DNA of 64,000 nt from Pelodera strongyloides (lineage: Eukaryota; Nematoda; Chromadorea; Rhabditida; Rhabditidae), in the NCBI GenBank assembly GCA_036852015.1, contig JAANDG010000392.1:1-64000 (forward strand), given 5' to 3'. A model generated the notes under the pieces. It searched no databases, was not told the origin of the DNA, and saw only the letters and a program-made list of their open reading frames with translations. Positions within the stretch are counted from its first letter, which is position 1; every line of letters starts with the position of its first letter. The translations under genes and the position numbers were made by a program. Below are positions 10,901 to 20,126 of the stretch, one piece after another.

Positions 10901-13900
10901 GTATACTATAAAGTAGTGTATTCAGTTTAGTTGAATAGTAAGTACAGTATAGGAAATGAGTTAGAGTTTCCATATTTTATGTTTTGATTATAATTTTAGA
11001 TGAGAGTTTTACCTCACGTCTAGCTGCGGGAGGCTATTCGAAGATGAGAGAACCCGATCCTGTTAATTCTGTACCAATACGGTAATTTTCGTCCTCTTGT
11101 GTTGTAGTGTATGACCATGTACAGCCGCACCGGCTATCCTTAGCTAACGGCTCTTCGCAGTTAGGCAGTGTGCCCTTAAAATGCTTGGTGGTGGTGGTGG
11201 TAGGTAGGTAAGGTAGCTAGTGCTTGCGTGGTTGTTAACTCAATATGGCGATTATTCAAAGGTGCCTTGTATTAGTATTAGGTTAGACTCCCTCTAGCAC
11301 ATTATCTCGATTAGCTACTTGTCGTTTTATTACAGTGAAAGTAACCACGATTTCATAATAATTTATTCTCGGTGTAGGATTCCGGAACTGTTTTAAGGAT
11401 ATGGTAGTTGATCTCACATTTGATTAACTGTTTGCCTGAGTTTGCCATTTGATTGACGCATGATGTTTTGAATTATAAAATTTTACTGTGAAAATTCTAA
11501 TTTAGCAGCAATATCGCTGATGCTGAGGAGCCGAGAGAAGTTGAACACGCTGGAAGTGAGGATACGAATCTGCGAGATGTTCTTACGTGAGTTTTTGTCT
11601 AATTTCTTTTCTTGTTCATTTAGTGGCTTCCGAAGGGTGTTTAGTGTTTTCAGAAAGCTGGAATATTCGAAAGTCATTCATGAATCGTGGTAGAAGAATC
11701 AATTGCCTTCCCGAAGTGCATCTATTATTGTCTTTATGAAACATGAAGATTTGAGACATATATAAATAGATAAGGAAAACACTGATCTTATACCAACAGG
11801 ACAGCAAAGATGCGTTTTTTTAAGTTAATTATCTGTTATGTTTATTTAATCATATTTCATATTCATATAATACAACATCACTATTTTTATTTACGAACCG
11901 AAGGTATAACCTTTTCAGTGTTCTGGGTCACTATTTCGAGTCGCAGTTTATGGATTTGACCACATATGAGACTATTACGGAAGCAGAATCACGCGAAAAG
12001 TGGAAACATTTTGAGGTATGGAATTGTTATGTTTACTTATCGTAGGAAAGATTATTCCTTAGTGAGCCGTTAGCCTTTAGTAGACATTCATTTATAAGTT
12101 GCTAGTGTTAGGCTTACAATTAGGCGAGCTCTTGCCAGGCAACCGTCTCCGAGATTTGCATTTTGCCGAGCAGCCGAGCTAAGCTAAGCAATGATGTAAC
12201 CACACCCACACCTGCGCCTCGTGCCATCTCATTGCTCACATTATGCAGGCGTTACAGATATAGATGCATGGAATGCGTTTCAACACTTACCTTCGAGTTC
12301 TCGATTAGGTAAATTAGGTTTGCATCCTGTTTGTAATCTTAATCGGTCAATTCAGGCAGATGGGAATTTGAAACTGGAGAAGATCAACCTGGCAGATATG
12401 TATTCGGATCCCCATCTTTTTGGAAGGGCCCTCAAACAGATGATGGCCAACGAAGACTTTATGAGCCTGGTGGATAAGCTGGAAGAACTGCTGGTTTGTT
12501 TTTTCTTTATTGACTACTCTAACGCTTAACTTTTGATATTTGATAAATGAAAGTAGGGTTGTGCTTTCTTGGTTGCTTTACTGTACGCATATCGGTTGGT
12601 TTGTTCGCGCCATTATAGAATATAGCGGTTTATTTCGGAGAGTATCAGGTAGGTGTAGGTCTGTGATCTTCGTCGTTTAAATATATTGGCTTCTTTTAGT
12701 AATTCCAAAATTCGAAAGCGATGCATATGTAACCAATGTATATTCAAGGACTTTTCTCCACGAAAAGTCACGTGGGGTTCCGCGTGTTAGGTGTTAGTGA
12801 GATGCTAATACGGGTTTCTAGTTGTTTGTCTCTTGCGTAGTATTCAGTTTTGTTTTAAAAGTTAGCTTTATTCATTCATATTCTAGACTAATATGAACGA
12901 ACCTGAAGCACTGTTGGCGAATTTTGCGAGCAACGCGGATCGGCTGTCGATTACTTTGAATAATGGGACTGAGGTGAGTATAACCTTTGTTTTTGTTTGT
13001 TACTAGGGAGTGGTAGGAACGAAATTGGCTTACGTTACGATATTCATTATTGACGGAAACTGTTGATGCAGTTGGTGTTCGATCATCCATCGTTGTCGTT
13101 CTGCTGTTCAGCTTTTTGTTCTGTTAGTGAAACATTGATGTTACACAGTGTCGAATATATCACGGGGCCGTGTTAATAGGTTATTATGGAGCGTTGGATG
13201 CCAACATTTACCGGAACTGACTGCCAACTTAGCTTTGTGGAAGTCAAGATTCAGTGTTTATTTAATAGGAAGTAGGAAGTGTACATTCAGTTTAAATTGT
13301 TGGGGGTAAATTGTAGTAGTGGGTGGTTTTTTAGGAGCGTGCCTTGTCGGGAGAAAAGTCGCATCCGAATCAGGATCTCGCACCCAAGAAACGGACTTTG
13401 GAGCATGCCCTTCAGGAGCAAATGCCCGGATTCTCACCGAATGCGAATGTGAGTTAGTTTATAACTTCTGTGAACAAATCAGTAAATAGAGGTGTAGGTG
13501 TAACCGGAACCATTTTTGTCGCAATTGTCATGTGCAACTGTTTGACGTAGTTCGATATCCGGAGCGGCTATGGCCTAAGACCATTGAAGAGTATACTGCC
13601 TACCGATGCGAGCCACGGGGCCACTGTGCTTGTCATACCGTAGTACGGCCTACAAAGCTCCAAATAAACACCGATCACTGATGGTTCTGTGCTTATTTGG
13701 ATTTGGAGTCTGCTCCAAAACAACTCGGGTTTTACTGCAAGTCTGAGTAATAATACATAAATAAATGTCATCAATTGTGTTCGAAAAACAGAACACGGAT
13801 AATGAGCGAGTCTTTCGATGATCATGTTCGGTGTCTTTTTGGTGTTTTCCATTTCTTTCATTTCCGATGTAAAACCAGAAAACCACCGTTTTCTTTTAGG

Positions 13901-14331
13901 TGCCATCCCAGGTGTCGGCGGACAGTGTTGCGCTCCCGAGTTCTCAACAGTCGCAGTCTGTATCGGCATCACAATCATCACAGAGCGTCCCATTCAAGCC
14001 ATCGTTCAAGCCTTCTTTCAAGGTGAGTATTGGGGTGCAATGTGAAATTGTGGATTAGGAGGTACATACTTTACCCTCTACCGACCTTCTGTTGTCAGAT
14101 AAGAGTAGTACAGTCTATTGCGGGGTACATAGCGGGGTGTCCGGAGAGCTGTCGTAAGTAAGGGTGGGAAGTGGGGGTGGGAAGTCCGCTTGATGGGTGG
14201 ATATACGCGCAAATCATCTTCCCGAAGTCCGAATGTATACAACACCCCTCTGGGCGCAGTACGATTCATCAATAAAATTTATATGAGATCGTTTAATATT
14301 TCATTTTCAGGTGAAGCCGAAGAAGAACTAA
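4963..14331 (+). CDS. REC114: REC114-like meiotic double-strand-break protein, 24 exons, 675 residues
   Basis: Exons: 4963-5013, 5214-5291, 5421-5491, 5734-5815, 6132-6206, 6511-6611, 7546-7625, 7895-7934, 8202-8303, 8573-8659, 8913-8999, 9376-9429, 9716-9820, 10029-10071, 10323-10451, 10720-10819, 11000-11081, 11506-11586, 11919-12015, 12356-12493, 12887-12973, 13335-13448, 13900-14022, 14311-14331. They sum to 2028 nt and all phases close. Residues 18-95 look like a small PH-type beta domain ending in RFRMHMTLSSDVFTL plus a helix, as in REC114. A disordered middle carries about 22 SQ/TQ sites (FSQ recurs), the type of site ATM/ATR kinases modify. Residues about 525-560 (ALKQMMANEDFMSLVDKLEE) resemble the REC114 C-terminal helical domain that binds MEI4. 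A further SQ-rich, basic tail ends VKPKKN. REC114 acts with MEI4 and Mer2/IHO1 on chromosome axes to activate SPO11. The protein is more than twice the vertebrate length. The assignment rests on pattern memory. Confidence 0.6.
5032..5130. repeat. Microduplication in intron 1 carrying a fragment of exon 3
   Basis: CGCAATAAAGTATTTATATA occurs at about 5036 and again at about 5104, the repeat continuing AATGGTTC in both copies. Between the copies sits CTTCAGGATCGTGTGACATC (5073 onward), which repeats the acceptor and first bases of exon 3 (5415-5446) with one substitution. It looks like a local template-switch duplication that dropped a truncated exon 3 copy, acceptor included, into the first intron. 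Confidence 0.7.
6855..7062. repeat. Dispersed repeat, copy 1
   Basis: Starts near ACCAGCCGGCTATCGCCGCC and ends with TCACACAAAACAAAAAAGTA then AACTCTTCTCCTTTATATA. A diverged relative lies at 19552-19787 with matching ends (ACGGCTATCACCGCC; CACACAAACAAAAAAGTAAA). It lies in intron 6 of the REC114-like gene, directly before the SINE-like element. Confidence 0.55.
7079..7527 (+). mobile_element. tRNA-derived SINE-like composite, copy 1
   Basis: Matches 23207-23604 over most of its length. The order is a self-complementary module (AAGAGCCCTACGGGCTCTTC, then CGGCCTTCGGCCG), a variable linker, GCCATTGAAGGGCTCTATGT, a tRNA-like segment (7338-7419), then a 3' tail ending AAACTCTTCTCCTTTATATA. A tRNA-like head with A and B boxes, a fixed non-tRNA body and an AT-rich tail is the usual SINE layout. 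It ends only 18 bp before exon 7 of the REC114-like gene, so the intron 3' end is almost entirely repeat. Confidence 0.65.
7338..7419 (+). tRNA. tRNA-His(GTG)-like sequence at the head of the SINE-like repeat
   Basis: The D arm reads GCTC-AACCGGTA-GAGC and the T arm GTGGG-TTCGAAT-CTCGC; box A (TAGCTCAACCGG) and box B (GGTTCGAATC) are close to pol III consensus. The anticodon loop CTGTGAA gives GTG (His). The anticodon stem has one G-G mismatch and the acceptor stem GCTAGCA pairs poorly with the 3' side, so it is unlikely to be a working tRNA. A second copy with the same flanks (23430-23510) makes it part of a dispersed element. Confidence 0.4.
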
Positions 14332-15296
14332 ACCCATCTGACGATACCAAACCCGGATCTGAATTGAAGCATACCACGTAAAAGTATGACGTATCTTTCT
14401 GTGAATATTCCTATTTTCTCATTTTTCATTGGTTGTCTAACGATTTATTAGTCCGAATTGAATAAGTTATATTGGTTTACTTAGCCCGAATTCTTGATCG
14501 CTGTGCCACGGTTTATTGTTACCTAAAAATGTGGTACTTTTTATATTACCTTGTTATTTAGTTCAACAACCTTAGATTCCAACAACCTAAGGTATCTAAG
14601 GTTGATTGTTGCCTGCCTGTTTGAGACCCTCCTACTTGTTTTGTTGTTTTGTTTATTGTTGTTGCTTGTTATTGTTGGAATTTTTACTTTAAGGATAAAC
14701 TTTTCGAAAAAGGGTTTTTGATTTATTTTGCGGTGGTGCTATTTATTTTATCAATGTTTTCGAGTTACAAGTTACAATTAGCCGGCGCCATGGCAGGAAA
14801 AAACGAGTCCTAAGACGTAGAGCAATTTGTCGCCTGTGCTCAGGTCCTCTGCCGAATACGTCATAAGCAAACCTCGCACTCCTTTGAATCAAGGTGCACG
14901 CTCTTGAAGCGTAAACGAAATTTTTTCAATTAAAAAAAAGAACGGGAGCCGTCGCCAAATGGATTCCCCAGTTTCCTGTGTGTTGCAGTTTGATTTGTTG
15001 GGATGTTAATGAGGGCTGATGACCCGCATAGTTGCCATTGGCAATATTGGATAGCACACCCAGATTAGCCTGGCTACTAAAGTAGTGCGCGGATCCCATC
15101 CATTCCTTCCTTTTTTGTCTAGCCAAACATTTATTTCCTTGTAACTGAAACACCGTATGAAAATATATCAGATGATATTTTTTATATGTTTTTTGTGCGC
15201 ATCAAACATTGGTAGTTATTTAATGATTAATAAATATTAAATAACTATTATTGCGCAAATTATAGATTTCCCAACTAACTAAACTACTAACAAAAT
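14332..15296. other. Intergenic region
   Basis: It follows the REC114-like stop codon and precedes the F-box gene. The first part should be 3' UTR. CCTTAGATTCCAACAACC / CCTAAGGTATCTAAGGTTG near 14570-14603 forms a small inverted repeat. The minus-strand ORF at 14926-15153 has no splice context or family resemblance that I can see. I found no gene here. Confidence 0.5.
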
Positions 15297-17402
15297 ATGG
15301 AAAATGGTGGGAAAAATCAAGAAGAATCTACGTTGACTATTGTGGACTTACCCGCTGAGGTAATATTCTTATTATTGAAATTAAAGTACAATCCACAAAC
15401 CACGTGTCATTACGCTTTAAATGTGTTTCGCAGGTACTGACGCACTTGGTTGACTTCTTGCGCGTATCCGACAGGGTGGTATTTCGACAATTATGCAAGT
15501 TCGTTTATTGTTTTATTTCAAGAAATTAATTTTTTTTGGTTGGCACTTTTTGGTAATTACGCAATTTTACTCTTATTGTTAGCTGATTTAGTTTTCCTGG
15601 TTGTATTCGCAGAGCTCGTGCTCATAAATACATTTTCATAAGCCAATTTTTTTTACGAACCTGACACTTCAAGCACCTAGTTGGATAAGGCACAACATTT
15701 AACATAATTATAAGAATTAGCTAGCGACAGCAATTACGAAAGTAATTGGGTAACACTTGCGAATTTGTCATTAAACAAGTCCATAAATTTTCAGAAAATT
15801 CCGTGCTATAATTAGGAAATGCGGTTTGCTTCCCAAGAGCGCTGCAATGCTCGAGTTGAATAGACGTGAAGTAAATGAGGAAATGGTTCGTTTTTGAATT
15901 TCTAGTTGTTTTTGTTCGGCTTGCGCCTATTGAGCGCCGCACGCGCGCGAGAGATCCGCGTAGAAACAGCGGCAAATTATTGAGCCACTTTCAAGCAGAT
16001 AGCACCCTCACATTGGGGCTGGCAACTGTGCTTATTAATGCTTTAGTATTCATGTTGGTACGTAGTAATCTAGGTTTTTTTTTCAATCTGGAAACGAACT
16101 TTCAGAACCTAGCGGTTAATTCTTTAATCTTTAAAGCCGTATGACCTTCCTTTGGAAATTTGCATATAATACGCATTTCCTATTCTTATGCACAGTATGT
16201 GCCCGTCCTGCAAGCTTCGGGCACACTGGCACACACTTTGCATAGGATACATAGGAATATAGGAAATGCGTATCATATGCAAATTTCCCAAAGTTGGTAC
16301 AATACGGCTTTAAACATGGTCTCATTTAGTGCTTATGGTTCGAGCACCAGTTTCAAGGCGAAATGAACGAGTTCAAAGTTACAAACTGCGAAGTTTCATG
16401 GTGTTGTCGTACGCTCGGCTATCCGAATTTTCGACGAAAGCGCAAGCGTGTTCTGCATTTTGGATTTACGATCAACACTGTTTTGTGAGTTTACTTTGAA
16501 ATAGTTAAAGCCATATGTCACGTGGTTTGCGAAGCTTTTACCGCTCAACCTCATTTTTATGTCTCACTTGCAAAGTTCATTATGTGCCCTTTTGTGCAAT
16601 CTCTTTAAAGCGAAATACCGGTCGTTTTGTGAAACGCATCGCGGACAGCTGAATTCTTACGTATGCACGTATGCTATTTTTTCTCGAATTTAGCTCGATT
16701 TTTTATTCTAATTTATATTCGTTTGCATATGCTGCATACGAATGCTGATGTGCTCGATGCGTTTCAAAAACCGGCCGGTATTTCGCTTTAAATAAAGTGT
16801 GGAATTTATTTCGAACATTGAAGCTCATCACACGAAATGGCTGAGGAGTTCCTAGTGAACAAAGTGCTACGGAAATGCTTGAAGAATGGAAATTTTGGAC
16901 GAGTTTCATTTCGTGGCGTCAGTTTTGTTCATTTTTAATTTAGTAAATTTTGCCAGGCTCACGAGAAAGTCAAACCTATCTTATGTCTGGAGTACTGTAG
17001 ATTTTTTTCAGCTGGTACTGTGAACACAACTCTTACTGACATGGTCACATGCGTGACGTGAGCTGCACACCGAGGGTGCCCATTTTTTCCAGCATAGGCT
17101 TAAACTCCACGTTGCATTACACTTTAAAGATCCTCGCCTTAATTCAGATGATGCCGCTCGTCGAAAAGTACAATTTGTCGTTTAAAACGTGCAAGGAGAT
17201 GAATTTCTCATTTTCGGACGGAGAGAAAGTTGAAACTTGCAAGAAATTGTGTCGAAGAGCCAAAATGGTGGGTGAACATTTAAAGGGATATGGCACGTGG
17301 TTTTTGTCAAGGAAGCGTATCGGTATCCTGGACAACTTCCCTCTTATGAACTATGGAACTCTATGCAGAAATGACCCGTATTTGAGTAGTTTGCACGGCT
17401 AA
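15297..17402 (+). CDS. F-box protein, seven exons, about 287 residues
   Basis: Exons as read: 15297-15359, 15434-15498, 15795-15885, 16330-16484, 16824-16902, 16957-17057, 17093-17402 (864 nt, phases close, stop TAA). Residues about 17-50, from IVDLPAEVLTHLVDFLRVSD through VFRQLCKKFR, match the F-box pattern: LP..(V/I)L..(I/L)..(F/L)L, then a charged turn and a C-K helix. F-box proteins bind SKP1 and present targets to SCF ubiquitin ligases. The C-terminal part has leucine- and cysteine-rich stretches that could be degenerate leucine-rich repeats; this is uncertain. The N-terminal exons are solid. Exons 5 and 6 are less certain because the proposed intron between them is only 54 nt, and other splice choices could change the middle. 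Introns 3 and 4 each contain a foldback element. Confidence 0.55.
16130..16314. mobile_element. Foldback MITE with TTTAAAGCCGTA ends
   Basis: The left arm (TTTAAAGCCGTA ... GGAAATTTGCATAT ... ACGCATTTCCTAT) is the imperfect reverse complement of the right arm, which ends TACGGCTTTAAA, so the whole 185 bp can form one hairpin. It lies in intron 3 of the F-box gene. It shares the AAATTTGCATAT and GGATACATAGGA motifs with the foldback at 22697. Confidence 0.7.
16604..16793. mobile_element. ACCGGCCGGT-type MITE, copy 1
   Basis: Ends TTTAAAGCGAAATACCGG and CCGGCCGGTATTTCGCTTTA are inverted copies of one another. The interior carries CGATGCGTTTCA, TCGAGCTAAATTCGAG-like and TTATGCA-like motifs shared with the other five copies. 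It lies in intron 4 of the F-box gene. Confidence 0.8.
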
Positions 17403-17657
17403 CATACACTTCGTAATTCACATGCCAGATCGTTATTGTCTATGGTCGTTTTAGCTAGCACATGGTCGTAATTTAAATCAACGAGACGTAGAGAAAGAGA
17501 AGTTCTTGAGGTAGTGGCTATTAGCTCGCAAACCAAAAGGTACCCTAGGATGTTGGTGCGGTAAGGACACCTTCATACTAACAAGCGACCGTTCGAGTTA
17601 GGTGATATTTTATTTAACTATTTACTTTAGGTTCTTGTCAGCTCTCAACCAGAAAAC

Positions 17658-19232
17658 ATGAATGATGATGTGAAGGGTGTGCAACAGCGCGAACTATGGA
17701 AGAAATTTCGAAAGGCGTACAAAGATGGACCGGTGGGTTGGGAAATGGGAGGGATTACCTTTACAAATGAAACATCCCACAGTTCCCGCACAGTCTGATA
17801 CGCCCTTTAAAAAAATCAAGAGGAAGCGCTGTTCGTTCGCAAAGAGTGCGTGCAAGCAGCGCAGGATATGCGCCGTATTTGCGCGGATCGTCCTTTTTTT
17901 TCTGTGGCCAATGTAGGCAACTCGAGATGTGCACGCAGACACTACGGCTCGGGATTGGATATCCACACATGCAGGTCTATAATTACTCGTCATTAGTTTA
18001 TTGGTCTAAAACCTATTTCAGCTCTTCAACGAATCATTTCTCAAAGTTTCCCTGGATTTCAATCTCAACGATAAAGTGTATCGGCTTCGAGTGCCTCAAC
18101 TTCGCATCGGTTCGCTGTCGGTGGCCGAAGTATGTAGGATATTCAAGGTAAGTCACTAAAGACTGAGTAATGCACAATCTGCGTAGTTAAGTTGCTATGC
18201 CTTGTAGTTTGTATGTTTTCCGAGGATTTACATAATTTCCACCTCAACCTATTGCTTTGTAGTTTATGGTCTGGTGCCCCCTCACCCAAATAAATATTAT
18301 CTTGTTTTTATAAATGTTTAGAACCTGTCTGATGGGCGGTTGGACTTTATCCAAGATTGGACTTGCCTGCATCCGGACTCGAATTATATCGAATCGGATT
18401 TGTTATTTGTAAGTTATTACATTTTAGCACTATGAGGATCACTGGAGAGTTAGAGAGACGGAGGGAGATGATAATAAGAAATATAGAGAGAAGGAGAGAG
18501 AAGGAGAGACAGAAAGAGAACAAAAAGAGAGAGAGGGACAGAAGGAGAGAGAGAGGGACAGAAAGAAAGGGAGAGGGAACCCATAAAGAGAGAAAACTTT
18601 ACGACGACAGTCTACGACGACGGTCAAAGTGGTGAAGTGGCTTACTATATGGAGCGCAAGCGTCGGATGCACAGTTTTTACTTTTACAGGAGCATGGACT
18701 AAAACCGGTCCCAAATTCCGACATTGCCGATTTGTATTTCCTGACAACCAAGACCGAGAAGAAGTTCAGAATTAAGGTATTATTTTTCGAGAATTAAGGT
18801 GTACTTTCAAAGTTCGCAACAAACAATACTCTTCGCCAGGAGCTGGTAGCAATTCAACGTAATACATGTGTCAATATTCTGCTTTCGAACTCAGTGTGGT
18901 GTGTGGTGCCTTCAGTGCACGCATGTATCTTTAGGCATCTCATCTTTCATGCATATTTTGCGTAAATACTAATTGTAAGCTCACTTCATGCGTTGTGTGT
19001 ATATTTTAACAGGTTGCCTGCTTTTTGCGTATACCGTATACATTGCTGTAATTATATTAATGTATATTGTAACTTTTCGTGAGTATTCCGAAAGCGTAAG
19101 CTCGTATATCTTTCCCTTTTACAGATCCGTTATGGAGTAACACGTATTAGTGAAGAAAGCGACGAGCCTCAACCGGAGTACGCAAACTCAAGCGTGTACC
19201 TTACGCCCCTAGATGATGCATGGCCTTTTTAA
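17658..19232 (+). CDS. Unrecognised protein, five exons, about 160 residues
   Basis: Exons 17658-17732, 18022-18147, 18322-18408, 18690-18776 and 19125-19232 all join in phase 0 and end in TAA. The protein starts MNDDVKGVQQRELWKKFRKA, then has a compact alternating hydrophobic/polar region (KVYRLRVPQLRIGSLSVAEV, an acidic DFIQDW segment, then LYFLTTKTEKKFRIK) and ends SSVYLTPLDDAWPF. There is no signal peptide or membrane segment. The beta-alpha pattern with a buried helix could be a ubiquitin-like or DIX-like fold, but I would not call it on this evidence. The reading frame is open upstream of the ATG back to a possible acceptor at about 17630, so an extra 5' exon, or joining to the F-box gene 256 bp upstream, cannot be excluded. 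A GA-rich simple repeat lies in intron 3. Confidence 0.5.
18440..18575. repeat. GA-rich simple repeat
   Basis: Imperfect (GAGA)n / (GGGACAGA)n tract in intron 3 of the unrecognised gene. The ORFs across it on both strands are only the repeat read through. Confidence 0.85.
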
Positions 19233-20126
19233 TAGGATACAAAGCGATATAACATGCGGCTTGTGAAATGTATATTGGACAATTGCATTCCCATTTACTG
19301 TGAGCGTGAGTGTGACACAATGGTCCAGCATACATTTCGCAAACTACATGTTAATCACCTTTGATGTCAAATATGTTCATGCAATATCTGAAAAGTCAGA
19401 CTAAAATTTTAGTAATAACTTTTAGTAATAACTTACTAATACCAATACGTTCGATGATACACTCGCCATACTAACAATTTATAAAGTGCGATTGCGCAAA
19501 CTTTCTATTTCAAAATATTAATAATGTTCAATGTATTCGTTTGCTATTTATTACCATACCAGACGGCTATCACCGCCTGAGGCGACTACTCATGCGACCC
19601 TACTAAACTGTTCATGCTGCGTACTTATGAAACGTCAGAAACGTATATTCCAAGTGTATGTAATGAAATTTGATTGCGCTTATTTTTGAAAAGTTGCTAA
19701 AAGGAACTATTCATACCAAACTCCTGAAACGTAGAATTTCGTTTCGTTCACACAAACAAAAAAGTAAACTCTTCTCCTTTATATAAAAAAATATATACGC
19801 TAGAGTGTGAGTACTATTTAAGCCTATAACACATATCGAAAATCCTGAGTAATAATACTTGTAGCGTTTGTAAAGTGTTCCCATTTATCACACTAGACCA
19901 GACATTTATTTTGTTAGTGCATAATTTAGTTTCTTAGGTAAAATTATTATTTAGGTTATTTGCACCGTTGAAAAAAGACACTATTCAAGTGTTTATGATG
20001 GATATGATAAACTGTAAACTAGAATCTTCTATGTCGTACAATGTTAATATTATAAAATAGGGTTACTTTACATTTTTTAAATTATAATTAAAATAATTAA
20101 ATAATAATAAAAAATTAAATTGAACT
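19233..20126. other. Convergent intergenic region with a dispersed repeat (copy 2, 19552-19787)
   Basis: Lies between two converging genes. The segment 19552-19787 is a diverged relative of the repeat at 6855-7062, with matching ends and the same AACTCTTCTCCTTTATAT tail. The rest is AT-rich with several AATAAA-like signals and no exon-like frames. Confidence 0.5.

Noticed and set aside
17658..19232. A DIX-domain or ubiquitin-like call for the 160-residue protein
   Set aside because: Only a loose beta-alpha pattern is visible and no signature residues could be matched, so it is left unassigned.
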